Of a DNA stretch of 64,000 bases, positions 1-10,248 are shown in pieces. Under the pieces are notes generated by a model that worked only from the letters and a program-made list of their open reading frames with translations, was not told the origin of the DNA and made no database searches. Source of the stretch: Hippasteria phrygiana (Eukaryota > Echinodermata > Asteroidea > Valvatida > Goniasteridae). The translations under genes were made by a program, and so were the position numbers. The stretch spans positions 620,001-684,000 of the forward strand of contig JAZGUH010000116.1 of the NCBI GenBank assembly GCA_037893225.1. The letters are read 5' to 3'. The stretch's first letter is position 1; the number at the start of each line of letters is the position of its first letter.

Positions 1-60
1 TATTGCTCCATGCCTGTCAAATTCCCAAGGGTATGACTTGCTTTACTCATTCATAATTGC
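1..60 (+). repeat. Partial monomer at left edge
   Basis: This is the 3' end of a monomer: atgcct variant, CCCAAGGG core, 231-bp ending. It matches a T-m-aa monomer tail and shows that the array continues to the left of the window. Confidence 0.95.
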
Positions 61-292
61 ATGAAATATCAACCAAATTCAGTAATTTTGACATGTATGG
101 ATAGCTTAGACCTGGCGCTACATGTTGCAATTATCGGCGGCTTCTTAGAGTTAACACTTGTGGAGAAAATTCAAACCTCGCAATGTTTATTTTCTTTCCG
201 GCCAACATCTGTGTACATATAACCGTCTATTTATTGCTCCATGCATGTCAAATTCCCTCGGGTATGGACTTGCTTTATTCATTCATAATTGC
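61..292 (+). repeat. Monomer archetype a (S-y-tc, 232 bp)
   Basis: First complete unit and reference for offsets. It carries aaattcag at offset 16-18, gacc at 51, gcaattatc near 70, the HpaI-like gttaac near 90, tacatataacc near 155, the palindrome catgcatg at 180, CCCTCGGG at 195-202, and the 232-bp tatgga tail. Type a normally precedes type b, and a-b-c forms a 694-bp trimer. The same S-y body also occurs with a CCCTGGGG core (S-y-tg), which normally precedes a T or A monomer. Confidence 0.93.
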
Positions 293-333
293 ATGAAATA
301 TCAACCAACTGCAGTAATTTTGACATGTATGGA
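238..333 (+). repeat. 15-nt imperfect inverted repeat spanning the monomer junction
   Basis: Left arm tccatgcatgtcaaa (238-252) and right arm tttgacatgtatgga (319-333) are reverse complements at 14 of 15 positions; the exception would be a G-T pair. The 66-bp spacer holds the CCC-NN-GGG site and the monomer boundary. The arms recur in every monomer, so each right arm can also pair with the left arm of its own unit across 136 bp. Monomers with atgcct instead of atgcat drop to 13 of 15. Extrusion as a hairpin or cruciform, or binding by a dimeric protein, is inference. Confidence 0.85.
255..262 (+). repeat. CCC-NN-GGG dyad with variable centre (representative copy)
   Basis: Conserved CCC and GGG half-sites flank two bases that take at least five states across the array: tc, tg, ta, tt and aa. 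A further variant ccttcggg is confined to units from 54005 on. A single copy near 37068 reads cacaaggg. CCCTAGGG is a perfect palindrome. The centre is linked to monomer class (tc with a, tt with b, aa with c). Confidence 0.85.
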
Positions 334-985
334 TAGCTTAGATCTGGCGCTACATGTTGCAGTCATCGGCGGCTTCCTAGAGTTAAAACTTGTGGAGAAA
401 ATTCAAACCTCGCAATGTTTATTTTCTTTCCGGCCAACATCTGTGTGCATATTACCTTGTATTTATTGCTCCATGCCTGTCAAATTCCCTGGGGTATGAC
501 TTGCTTTACTCATTCATAATTGCATGAAATATCAACCAAATACAGTAATTTTGACATGTATGGATAGCTTAGATCTGGCGCTACATGTTGCAATCATCGG
601 CGGCTTCCTAGAGTTAAAACTTGTGGAGAAAATTCAAACCTCGCAATGTTTATTTTCTTTCCGGCCAACATCTGTGTACATGTTACCGTCTATTTATTGC
701 TCCATGCCTGTCAAATTCCCAAGGGCATGACTTGCTTTACTCATTCATAATTGCATGAAATATCAACCAAATTCAGTAATTTTGACATGTATGGATAGCT
801 TAGACCTGGCGCTACATGTTGCAATTATCGGCGGCTTCTTAGAGTTAACACTTGTGGAGAAAATTCAAACCTCGCAATGTTTATTTTCTTTCCGGCCAAC
901 ATCTGTGTGCATATTACCTTCTATTTATTGCTCCATGCCTGTCAAATTCCCTAGGGTATGACTTGCTTTACTCATTCATAATTGC

Positions 986-1218
986 ATGAAATATCAACCA
1001 AATACAGTAATTTTGACATGTATGGATAGCTTAGATCTGGCGCTACCATGTTGCAATCATCGGCGGCTTCCTAGAGTTAAAACTTGTGGAGAAAATTCAA
1101 ACCTCGCAATGTTTATTTTCTTTCCGGCCAACATCTGTGTACATGTTACCGTCTATTTATTGCTCCATGCATGTCAAATTCCCTGGGGTATGGACTAGCT
1201 TTACTCATTCATAATTGC
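986..1218 (+). repeat. 233-bp monomer with extra C (T-m-tg, ctagc tail)
   Basis: A T-type monomer with an inserted C (gctaccatg for gctacatg) and the tail tatggactagctttactc, making it 233 bp. The same insertion is present only in the units at 5385 and 18120. That makes it a private marker linking 524-1681, 4923-6080 and the block near 18 kb by descent. The ctagc tail reappears from 42 kb on without the extra C. Confidence 0.9.
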
Positions 1219-1450
1219 ATGAAATATCAACCAAATTCAGTAATTTTGACATGTATGGATAGCTTAGACCTGGCGCTACATGTTGCAATTATCGGCGGCT
1301 TCTTAGAGTTAACACTTGTGGAGAAAATTCAAACCTCGCAATGTTTATTTTCTTTCCGGCCAACATCTGTGTACATATAACCGTCTATTTATTGCTCCAT
1401 GCATGTCAAATTCCCTTGGGTATGGACTTGCTTTATTCATTCATAATTGC

Positions 1451-1681
1451 ATGGAATATCAACCAAATGCAGTAATTTTGACATGTATGGATAGCTTAGA
1501 TCTGGCGCTACATGTTGCAATCATCGGCGGCTTCCTAGAGTTAAAACTTGTGGAGAAAATTCAAACCTCGCAATGTTTATTTTCTTTCCGGCCAACATCT
1601 GTGTACATGTTACCGTCTATTTATTGCTCCATGCATGTCAAATTCCCTAGGGTATGACTTGCTTTACTCATTCATAATTGC
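1451..1681 (+). repeat. 'atggaat' monomer class (A-atc-m)
   Basis: The start is atggaatatc instead of atgaaatatc, with aaatgcag and the gatc/atc/taaaac middle. Sixteen such units were found: 1451, 5850, 42660, 45439, 47986, 51227, 53079, 53774, 55627, 58171, 59098, 59793, 60488, 61183, 62573 and 63268. The class is nearly absent from the first 42 kb and is a fixed component of the units in the last 21 kb. Confidence 0.9.
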
Positions 1682-2376
1682 ATGAAATATCAACCAAATT
1701 CAGTAATTTTGACATGTATGGATAGCTTAGACCTGGCGCTACATGTTGCAATTATCGGCGGCTTCTTAGAGTTAACACTTGTGGAGAAAATTCAAACCTC
1801 GCAATGTTTATTTTCTTTCCGGCCAACATCTGTGTACATATAACCGTCTATTTATTGCTCCATGCATGTCAAATTCCCTGGGGTATGGACTTGCTTTATT
1901 CATTCATAATTGCATGAAATATCAACCAAATACAGTAATTTTGACATGTATGGATAGCTTAGATCTGGCGCTACATGTTGCAATCATCGGCGGCTTCCTA
2001 GAGTTAAAACTTGTGGAGAAAATTCAAACCTCGCAATGTTTATTTTCTTTCCGGCCAACATCTGTGTACATGTTACCGTCTATTTATTGCTCCATGCCTG
2101 TCAAATTCCCAAGGGTATGACTTGCTTTACTCATTCATAATTGCATGAAATATCAACCAAATTCAGTAATTTTGACATGTATGGATAGCTTAGACCTGGC
2201 GCTACATGTTGCAATTATCGGCGGCTTCTTAGAGTTAACACTTGTGGAAAAAATTCAAACCTCGCAATGTTTATTTTCTTTCCGGCCAACATCTGTGTAC
2301 ATATAACCGTCTATTTATTGCTCCATGCATGTCAAATTCCCTCGGGTATGGACTTGCTTTATTCATTCATAATTGC

Positions 2377-2607
2377 ATGAAATATCAACCAACTGCAGTA
2401 ATTTTGACATGTATGGATAGCTTAGATCTGGCGCTACATGTTGCAGTCATCGGCGGCTTCCTAGAGTTAAAACTTGTGGAGAAAATTCAAACCTCGCAAT
2501 GTTTATTTTCTTTCCGGCCAACATCTGTGTGCATATTACCTTGTATTTATTGCTCCATGCCTGTCAAATTCCCTTGGGTATGACTTGCTTTACTCATTCA
2601 TAATTGC
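2377..2607 (+). repeat. Monomer archetype b (P-g-tt, 231 bp)
   Basis: Carries aactgcag (a PstI-like CTGCAG found only in this class), gatc (making AGATCT), gcagtcatc, taaaac, tgcatattaccttgt, atgcct, the CCCTTGGG core and the 231-bp tail. It usually follows type a and precedes type c. Confidence 0.93.
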
Positions 2608-2838
2608 ATGAAATATCAACCAAATACAGTAATTTTGACATGTATGGATAGCTTAGATCTGGCGCTACATGTTGCAATCATCGGCGGCTTCCTAGAGTTA
2701 AAACTTGTGGAGAAAATTCAAACCTCGCAATGTTTATTTTCTTTCCGGCCAACATCTGTGTACATGTTACCGTCTATTTATTGCTCCATGCCTGTCAAAT
2801 TCCCAAGGGTATGACTTGCTTTACTCATTCATAATTGC
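2608..2838 (+). repeat. Monomer archetype c (T-m-aa, 231 bp)
   Basis: Carries aaatacag, gatc, gcaatcatc, taaaac, tacatgttacc, atgcct, the CCCAAGGG core and the 231-bp tail. A sub-variant ending cccaagggca instead of cccaagggta marks the copy that precedes an S-gatc monomer (for example 524, 3302, 9322, 22518, 25527, 27842, 39650). Confidence 0.93.
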
Positions 2839-3532
2839 ATGAAATATCAACCAAATTCAGTAATTTTGACATGTATGGATAGCTTAGACCTGGCGCTACA
2901 TGTTGCAATTATCGGCGGCTTCTTAGAGTTAACACTTGTGGAGAAAATTCAAACCTCGCAATGTTTATTTTCTTTCCGGCCAACATCTGTGTACATATAA
3001 CCGTCTATTTATTGCTCCATGCATGTCAAATTCCCTCGGGTATGGACTTGCTTTATTCATTCATAATTGCATGAAATATCAACCAACTGCAGTAATTTTG
3101 ACATGTATGGATAGCTTAGATCTGGCGCTACATGTTGCAGTCATCGGCGGCTTCCTAGAGTTAAAACTTGTGGAGAAAATTCAAACCTCGCAATGTTTAT
3201 TTTCTTTCCGGCCAACATCTGTGTGCATATTACCTTGTATTTATTGCTCCATGCCTGTCAAATTCCCTTGGGTATGACTTGCTTTACTCATTCATAATTG
3301 CATGAAATATCAACCAAATACAGTAATTTTGACATGTATGGATAGCTTAGATCTGGCGCTACATGTTGCAATCATCGGCGGCTTCCTAGAGTTAAAACTT
3401 GTGGAGAAAATTCAAACCTCGCAATGTTTATTTTCTTTCCGGCCAACATCTGTGTACATGTTACCGTCTATTTATTGCTCCATGCCTGTCAAATTCCCAA
3501 GGGCATGACTTGCTTTACTCATTCATAATTGC

Positions 3533-3764
3533 ATGAAATATCAACCAAATTCAGTAATTTTGACATGTATGGATAGCTTAGATCTGGCGCTACATGTTGC
3601 AATCATCGGCGGCTTCCTAGAGTTAAAACTTGTGGAGAAAATTCAAACCTCGCAATGTTTATTTTCTTTCCGGCCAACATCTGTGTACATGTTACCGTCT
3701 ATTTATTGCTCCATGCATGTCAAATTCCCTGGGGTATGGACTTGCTTTATTCATTCATAATTGC
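3533..3764 (+). repeat. Hybrid-class monomer S-gatc-m-tg (232 bp)
   Basis: Begins with the S variant aaattcag but has the T-like middle (gatc, gcaatcatc, taaaac), tacatgttacc, atgcat and the 232-bp tail with CCCTGGGG. Its combination of S start and T middle suggests an old in-register recombination between offsets 20 and 51. It precedes the +aa monomer in every copy (for example 7932, 9553, 12100, 13721, 16036, 22749, 25758, 28073, 39881). Confidence 0.85.
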
Positions 3765-3997
3765 ATGAAATATCAACCAAATGCAGTAATTTTGACATGT
3801 ATGGATAGCTTAGATCTGGCGCTACATGTTGCAATTATCGGCGGCTTCTTAGAGTTAACACTTGTGGAGAAAATTCAAACCTCGCAATGTTTATTTTCTT
3901 TCCGGCCAACATCTGTGTGCATATTACCTTGTATTTATTGCTCCATGCATGTCAAAAATTCCCTAGGGTATGACTTGCTTTACTCATTCATAATTGC
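3765..3997 (+). repeat. 233-bp '+aa' monomer (A-att)
   Basis: Carries aaatgcag, gatc, gcaattatc, taacac and a 2-bp insertion giving tcaaaaattccc. Fourteen copies: 3765, 8164, 9785, 12332, 13953, 16268, 22981, 25990, 28305, 29695, 30854, 32012, 33171 and 40113. The early copies up to 13953 have atgcat and tgcatattaccttgt. The copy at 16268 has atgcct with ttgt. Copies from 22981 have atgcct with ttct, and 29695 and 32012 share the further change ttactttct. This gives a stepwise mutational series inside one monomer lineage. Confidence 0.9.
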
Positions 3998-4460
3998 ATG
4001 AAATATCAACCAAATACAGTAATTTTGACATGTATGGATAGCTTAGATCTGGCGCTACATGTTGCAATCATCGGCGGCTTCCTAGAGTTAAAACTTGTGG
4101 AGAAAATTCAAACCTCGCAATGTTTATTTTCTTTCCGGCCAACATCTGTGTACATGTTACCGTCTATTTATTGCTCCATGCCTGTCAAATTCCCTAGGGT
4201 ATGACTTGCTTTACTCATTCATAATTGCATGAAATATCAACCAAATTCAGTAATTTTGACATGTATGGATAGCTTAGACCTGGCGCTACATGTTGCAATT
4301 ATCGGCGGCTTCTTAGAGTTAACACTTGTGGAGAAAATTCAAACCTCGCAATGTTTATTTTCTTTCCGGCCAACATCTGTGTACATATAACCGTCTATTT
4401 ATTGCTCCATGCATGTCAAATTCCCTGGGGTATGGACTTGCTTTATTCATTCATAATTGC

Positions 4461-4691
4461 ATGAAATATCAACCAAATGCAGTAATTTTGACATGTATGG
4501 ATAGCTTAGATCTGGCGCTACATGTTGCAGTCATCGGCGGCTTCCTAGAGTTAACACTTGTGGAGAAAATTCAAACCTCGCAATGTTTATTTTCTTTCCG
4601 GCCAACATCTGTGTGCATATTACCTTGTATTTATTGCTCCATGCCTGTCAAATTCCCTTGGGTATGACTTGCTTTACTCATTCATAATTGC
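4461..4691 (+). repeat. Monomer class A-gtc-g-tt
   Basis: Carries aaatgcag with gcagtcatc and a b-like 3' end (tgcatattaccttgt, CCCTTGGG, 231 bp). Copies at 4461, 8860, 13028, 14649, 17195, 30391 and 32708 have taacac. Copies at 19742, 41040, 43356, 46135, 48218, 51459 and 55859 have taaaac. The two sub-lineages partly separate by position in the array. Confidence 0.85.
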
Positions 4692-4922
4692 ATGAAATAT
4701 CAACCAAATACAGTAATTTTGACATGTATGGATAGCTTAGATCTGGCGCTACATGTTGCAGTCATCGGCGGCTTCCTAGAGTTAAAACTTGTGGAGAAAA
4801 TTCAAACCTCGCAATGTTTATTTTCTTTCCGGCCAACATCTGTGTGCATATTACCTTGTATTTATTGCTCCATGCCTGTCAAATTCCCTTGGGTATGACT
4901 TGCTTTACTCATTCATAATTGC

Positions 4923-6080
4923 ATGAAATATCAACCAAATACAGTAATTTTGACATGTATGGATAGCTTAGATCTGGCGCTACATGTTGCAATCATCGGC
5001 GGCTTCCTAGAGTTAAAACTTGTGGAGAAAATTCAAACCTCGCAATGTTTATTTTCTTTCCGGCCAACATCTGTGTACATGTTACCGTCTATTTATTGCT
5101 CCATGCCTGTCAAATTCCCAAGGGCATGACTTGCTTTACTCATTCATAATTGCATGAAATATCAACCAAATTCAGTAATTTTGACATGTATGGATAGCTT
5201 AGACCTGGCGCTACATGTTGCAATTATCGGCGGCTTCTTAGAGTTAACACTTGTGGAGAAAATTCAAACCTCGCAATGTTTATTTTCTTTCCGGCCAACA
5301 TCTGTGTGCATATTACCTTCTATTTATTGCTCCATGCCTGTCAAATTCCCTAGGGTATGACTTGCTTTACTCATTCATAATTGCATGAAATATCAACCAA
5401 ATACAGTAATTTTGACATGTATGGATAGCTTAGATCTGGCGCTACCATGTTGCAATCATCGGCGGCTTCCTAGAGTTAAAACTTGTGGAGAAAATTCAAA
5501 CCTCGCAATGTTTATTTTCTTTCCGGCCAACATCTGTGTACATGTTACCGTCTATTTATTGCTCCATGCATGTCAAATTCCCTGGGGTATGGACTAGCTT
5601 TACTCATTCATAATTGCATGAAATATCAACCAAATTCAGTAATTTTGACATGTATGGATAGCTTAGACCTGGCGCTACATGTTGCAATTATCGGCGGCTT
5701 CTTAGAGTTAACACTTGTGGAGAAAATTCAAACCTCGCAATGTTTATTTTCTTTCCGGCCAACATCTGTGTACATATAACCGTCTATTTATTGCTCCATG
5801 CATGTCAAATTCCCTTGGGTATGGACTTGCTTTATTCATTCATAATTGCATGGAATATCAACCAAATGCAGTAATTTTGACATGTATGGATAGCTTAGAT
5901 CTGGCGCTACATGTTGCAATCATCGGCGGCTTCCTAGAGTTAAAACTTGTGGAGAAAATTCAAACCTCGCAATGTTTATTTTCTTTCCGGCCAACATCTG
6001 TGTACATGTTACCGTCTATTTATTGCTCCATGCATGTCAAATTCCCTAGGGTATGACTTGCTTTACTCATTCATAATTGC
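4923..6080 (+). repeat. HOR module X5, copy 2 (1158 bp)
   Basis: Same five monomers as 524-1681, displaced by 4399 bp, including the extra C in the monomer at 5385 and the atggaat start at 5850. No difference was noticed at the diagnostic sites. Identity to the first copy runs directly on into the second Y14 module. Confidence 0.9.
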
Positions 6081-9000
6081 ATGAAATATCAACCAAATTC
6101 AGTAATTTTGACATGTATGGATAGCTTAGACCTGGCGCTACATGTTGCAATTATCGGCGGCTTCTTAGAGTTAACACTTGTGGAGAAAATTCAAACCTCG
6201 CAATGTTTATTTTCTTTCCGGCCAACATCTGTGTACATATAACCGTCTATTTATTGCTCCATGCATGTCAAATTCCCTGGGGTATGGACTTGCTTTATTC
6301 ATTCATAATTGCATGAAATATCAACCAAATACAGTAATTTTGACATGTATGGATAGCTTAGATCTGGCGCTACATGTTGCAATCATCGGCGGCTTCCTAG
6401 AGTTAAAACTTGTGGAGAAAATTCAAACCTCGCAATGTTTATTTTCTTTCCGGCCAACATCTGTGTACATGTTACCGTCTATTTATTGCTCCATGCCTGT
6501 CAAATTCCCAAGGGTATGACTTGCTTTACTCATTCATAATTGCATGAAATATCAACCAAATTCAGTAATTTTGACATGTATGGATAGCTTAGACCTGGCG
6601 CTACATGTTGCAATTATCGGCGGCTTCTTAGAGTTAACACTTGTGGAAAAAATTCAAACCTCGCAATGTTTATTTTCTTTCCGGCCAACATCTGTGTACA
6701 TATAACCGTCTATTTATTGCTCCATGCATGTCAAATTCCCTCGGGTATGGACTTGCTTTATTCATTCATAATTGCATGAAATATCAACCAACTGCAGTAA
6801 TTTTGACATGTATGGATAGCTTAGATCTGGCGCTACATGTTGCAGTCATCGGCGGCTTCCTAGAGTTAAAACTTGTGGAGAAAATTCAAACCTCGCAATG
6901 TTTATTTTCTTTCCGGCCAACATCTGTGTGCATATTACCTTGTATTTATTGCTCCATGCCTGTCAAATTCCCTTGGGTATGACTTGCTTTACTCATTCAT
7001 AATTGCATGAAATATCAACCAAATACAGTAATTTTGACATGTATGGATAGCTTAGATCTGGCGCTACATGTTGCAATCATCGGCGGCTTCCTAGAGTTAA
7101 AACTTGTGGAGAAAATTCAAACCTCGCAATGTTTATTTTCTTTCCGGCCAACATCTGTGTACATGTTACCGTCTATTTATTGCTCCATGCCTGTCAAATT
7201 CCCAAGGGTATGACTTGCTTTACTCATTCATAATTGCATGAAATATCAACCAAATTCAGTAATTTTGACATGTATGGATAGCTTAGACCTGGCGCTACAT
7301 GTTGCAATTATCGGCGGCTTCTTAGAGTTAACACTTGTGGAGAAAATTCAAACCTCGCAATGTTTATTTTCTTTCCGGCCAACATCTGTGTACATATAAC
7401 CGTCTATTTATTGCTCCATGCATGTCAAATTCCCTCGGGTATGGACTTGCTTTATTCATTCATAATTGCATGAAATATCAACCAACTGCAGTAATTTTGA
7501 CATGTATGGATAGCTTAGATCTGGCGCTACATGTTGCAGTCATCGGCGGCTTCCTAGAGTTAAAACTTGTGGAGAAAATTCAAACCTCGCAATGTTTATT
7601 TTCTTTCCGGCCAACATCTGTGTGCATATTACCTTGTATTTATTGCTCCATGCCTGTCAAATTCCCTTGGGTATGACTTGCTTTACTCATTCATAATTGC
7701 ATGAAATATCAACCAAATACAGTAATTTTGACATGTATGGATAGCTTAGATCTGGCGCTACATGTTGCAATCATCGGCGGCTTCCTAGAGTTAAAACTTG
7801 TGGAGAAAATTCAAACCTCGCAATGTTTATTTTCTTTCCGGCCAACATCTGTGTACATGTTACCGTCTATTTATTGCTCCATGCCTGTCAAATTCCCAAG
7901 GGCATGACTTGCTTTACTCATTCATAATTGCATGAAATATCAACCAAATTCAGTAATTTTGACATGTATGGATAGCTTAGATCTGGCGCTACATGTTGCA
8001 ATCATCGGCGGCTTCCTAGAGTTAAAACTTGTGGAGAAAATTCAAACCTCGCAATGTTTATTTTCTTTCCGGCCAACATCTGTGTACATGTTACCGTCTA
8101 TTTATTGCTCCATGCATGTCAAATTCCCTGGGGTATGGACTTGCTTTATTCATTCATAATTGCATGAAATATCAACCAAATGCAGTAATTTTGACATGTA
8201 TGGATAGCTTAGATCTGGCGCTACATGTTGCAATTATCGGCGGCTTCTTAGAGTTAACACTTGTGGAGAAAATTCAAACCTCGCAATGTTTATTTTCTTT
8301 CCGGCCAACATCTGTGTGCATATTACCTTGTATTTATTGCTCCATGCATGTCAAAAATTCCCTAGGGTATGACTTGCTTTACTCATTCATAATTGCATGA
8401 AATATCAACCAAATACAGTAATTTTGACATGTATGGATAGCTTAGATCTGGCGCTACATGTTGCAATCATCGGCGGCTTCCTAGAGTTAAAACTTGTGGA
8501 GAAAATTCAAACCTCGCAATGTTTATTTTCTTTCCGGCCAACATCTGTGTACATGTTACCGTCTATTTATTGCTCCATGCCTGTCAAATTCCCTAGGGTA
8601 TGACTTGCTTTACTCATTCATAATTGCATGAAATATCAACCAAATTCAGTAATTTTGACATGTATGGATAGCTTAGACCTGGCGCTACATGTTGCAATTA
8701 TCGGCGGCTTCTTAGAGTTAACACTTGTGGAGAAAATTCAAACCTCGCAATGTTTATTTTCTTTCCGGCCAACATCTGTGTACATATAACCGTCTATTTA
8801 TTGCTCCATGCATGTCAAATTCCCTGGGGTATGGACTTGCTTTATTCATTCATAATTGCATGAAATATCAACCAAATGCAGTAATTTTGACATGTATGGA
8901 TAGCTTAGATCTGGCGCTACATGTTGCAGTCATCGGCGGCTTCCTAGAGTTAACACTTGTGGAGAAAATTCAAACCTCGCAATGTTTATTTTCTTTCCGG

Positions 9001-9321
9001 CCAACATCTGTGTGCATATTACCTTGTATTTATTGCTCCATGCCTGTCAAATTCCCTTGGGTATGACTTGCTTTACTCATTCATAATTGCATGAAATATC
9101 AACCAAATACAGTAATTTTGACATGTATGGATAGCTTAGATCTGGCGCTACATGTTGCAGTCATCGGCGGCTTCCTAGAGTTAAAACTTGTGGAGAAAAT
9201 TCAAACCTCGCAATGTTTATTTTCTTTCCGGCCAACATCTGTGTGCATATTACCTTGTATTTATTGCTCCATGCCTGTCAAATTCCCTTGGGTATGACTT
9301 GCTTTACTCATTCATAATTGC
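6081..9321 (+). repeat. HOR module Y14, copy 2 (3241 bp)
   Basis: Same fourteen-monomer order as 1682-4922, including the private gtggaaaaa monomer (6544) and the terminal T/b hybrid (9091). It is followed by Z4 instead of X5. From 6081 the sequence repeats with a 4168-bp period (18 monomers) into 10249-14416. Confidence 0.9.
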
Positions 9322-10248
9322 ATGAAATATCAACCAAATACAGTAATTTTGACATGTATGGATAGCTTAGATCTGGCGCTACATGTTGCAATCATCGGCG
9401 GCTTCCTAGAGTTAAAACTTGTGGAGAAAATTCAAACCTCGCAATGTTTATTTTCTTTCCGGCCAACATCTGTGTACATGTTACCGTCTATTTATTGCTC
9501 CATGCCTGTCAAATTCCCAAGGGCATGACTTGCTTTACTCATTCATAATTGCATGAAATATCAACCAAATTCAGTAATTTTGACATGTATGGATAGCTTA
9601 GATCTGGCGCTACATGTTGCAATCATCGGCGGCTTCCTAGAGTTAAAACTTGTGGAGAAAATTCAAACCTCGCAATGTTTATTTTCTTTCCGGCCAACAT
9701 CTGTGTACATGTTACCGTCTATTTATTGCTCCATGCATGTCAAATTCCCTGGGGTATGGACTTGCTTTATTCATTCATAATTGCATGAAATATCAACCAA
9801 ATGCAGTAATTTTGACATGTATGGATAGCTTAGATCTGGCGCTACATGTTGCAATTATCGGCGGCTTCTTAGAGTTAACACTTGTGGAGAAAATTCAAAC
9901 CTCGCAATGTTTATTTTCTTTCCGGCCAACATCTGTGTGCATATTACCTTGTATTTATTGCTCCATGCATGTCAAAAATTCCCTAGGGTATGACTTGCTT
10001 TACTCATTCATAATTGCATGAAATATCAACCAAATACAGTAATTTTGACATGTATGGATAGCTTAGATCTGGCGCTACATGTTGCAATCATCGGCGGCTT
10101 CCTAGAGTTAAAACTTGTGGAGAAAATTCAAACCTCGCAATGTTTATTTTCTTTCCGGCCAACATCTGTGTACATGTTACCGTCTATTTATTGCTCCATG
10201 CCTGTCAAATTCCCTAGGGTATGACTTGCTTTACTCATTCATAATTGC
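9322..10248 (+). repeat. HOR module Z4, copy 1 (4 monomers, 927 bp)
   Basis: Order: 9322 T-m-aa gca, 9553 S-gatc-m-tg, 9785 A-att +aa, 10018 T-m-ta. The same four monomers lie inside Y14 (3302-4228, 7701-8627). The sequence from about 9110 repeats that from about 7490 at a distance of 1621 bp (7 monomers). Z4 therefore looks like the footprint of an unequal exchange that re-entered Y14 seven monomers back. Confidence 0.85.

Larger units (their letters stand above)
524..1681 (+). repeat. HOR module X5, copy 1 (5 monomers, 1158 bp)
   Basis: Order: 524 T-m-aa gca, 755 S-c-ta, 986 T-m-tg with extra C and ctagc tail, 1219 S-y-tt, 1451 atggaat A-m-ta. Copy 2 at 4923-6080 agrees at every variant site I compared. 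Together with the following Y14 module it makes a 4399-bp, 19-monomer unit tandemly duplicated at 524-4922 and 4923-9321. Confidence 0.9.
1682..4922 (+). repeat. HOR module Y14, copy 1 (14 monomers, 3241 bp)
   Basis: Order: 1682 S-y-tg, 1914 T-m-aa, 2145 S-y-tc (with gtggaaaaaatt), 2377 P-g-tt, 2608 T-m-aa, 2839 S-y-tc, 3071 P-g-tt, 3302 T-m-aa gca, 3533 S-gatc-m-tg, 3765 A-att +aa, 3998 T-m-ta, 4229 S-y-tg, 4461 A-gtc-g-tt, 4692 T with the gtc/g-tt body of type b. The g-to-a change at 2145 (gtggaaaaa) recurs at the same place in the two later copies, which supports block copying rather than monomer-by-monomer homogenisation. Confidence 0.9.

Noticed and set aside
178..186. Promoter, ribosome binding site or terminator signals in AT-rich parts of the monomer
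   Set aside because: Short AT-rich strings occur by chance in a 38% G+C repeat and would be multiplied 276 times. Nothing distinguishes them as regulatory.
158..499. Open reading frames of 68-123 codons repeated throughout the array
   Set aside because: They follow from a 231-bp period (3 x 77) that keeps frame from unit to unit. The longer ones begin at TTG, there is no start context or codon-level conservation, class variants change amino acids freely, and the 232-bp units shift the frame. I call none of them coding.
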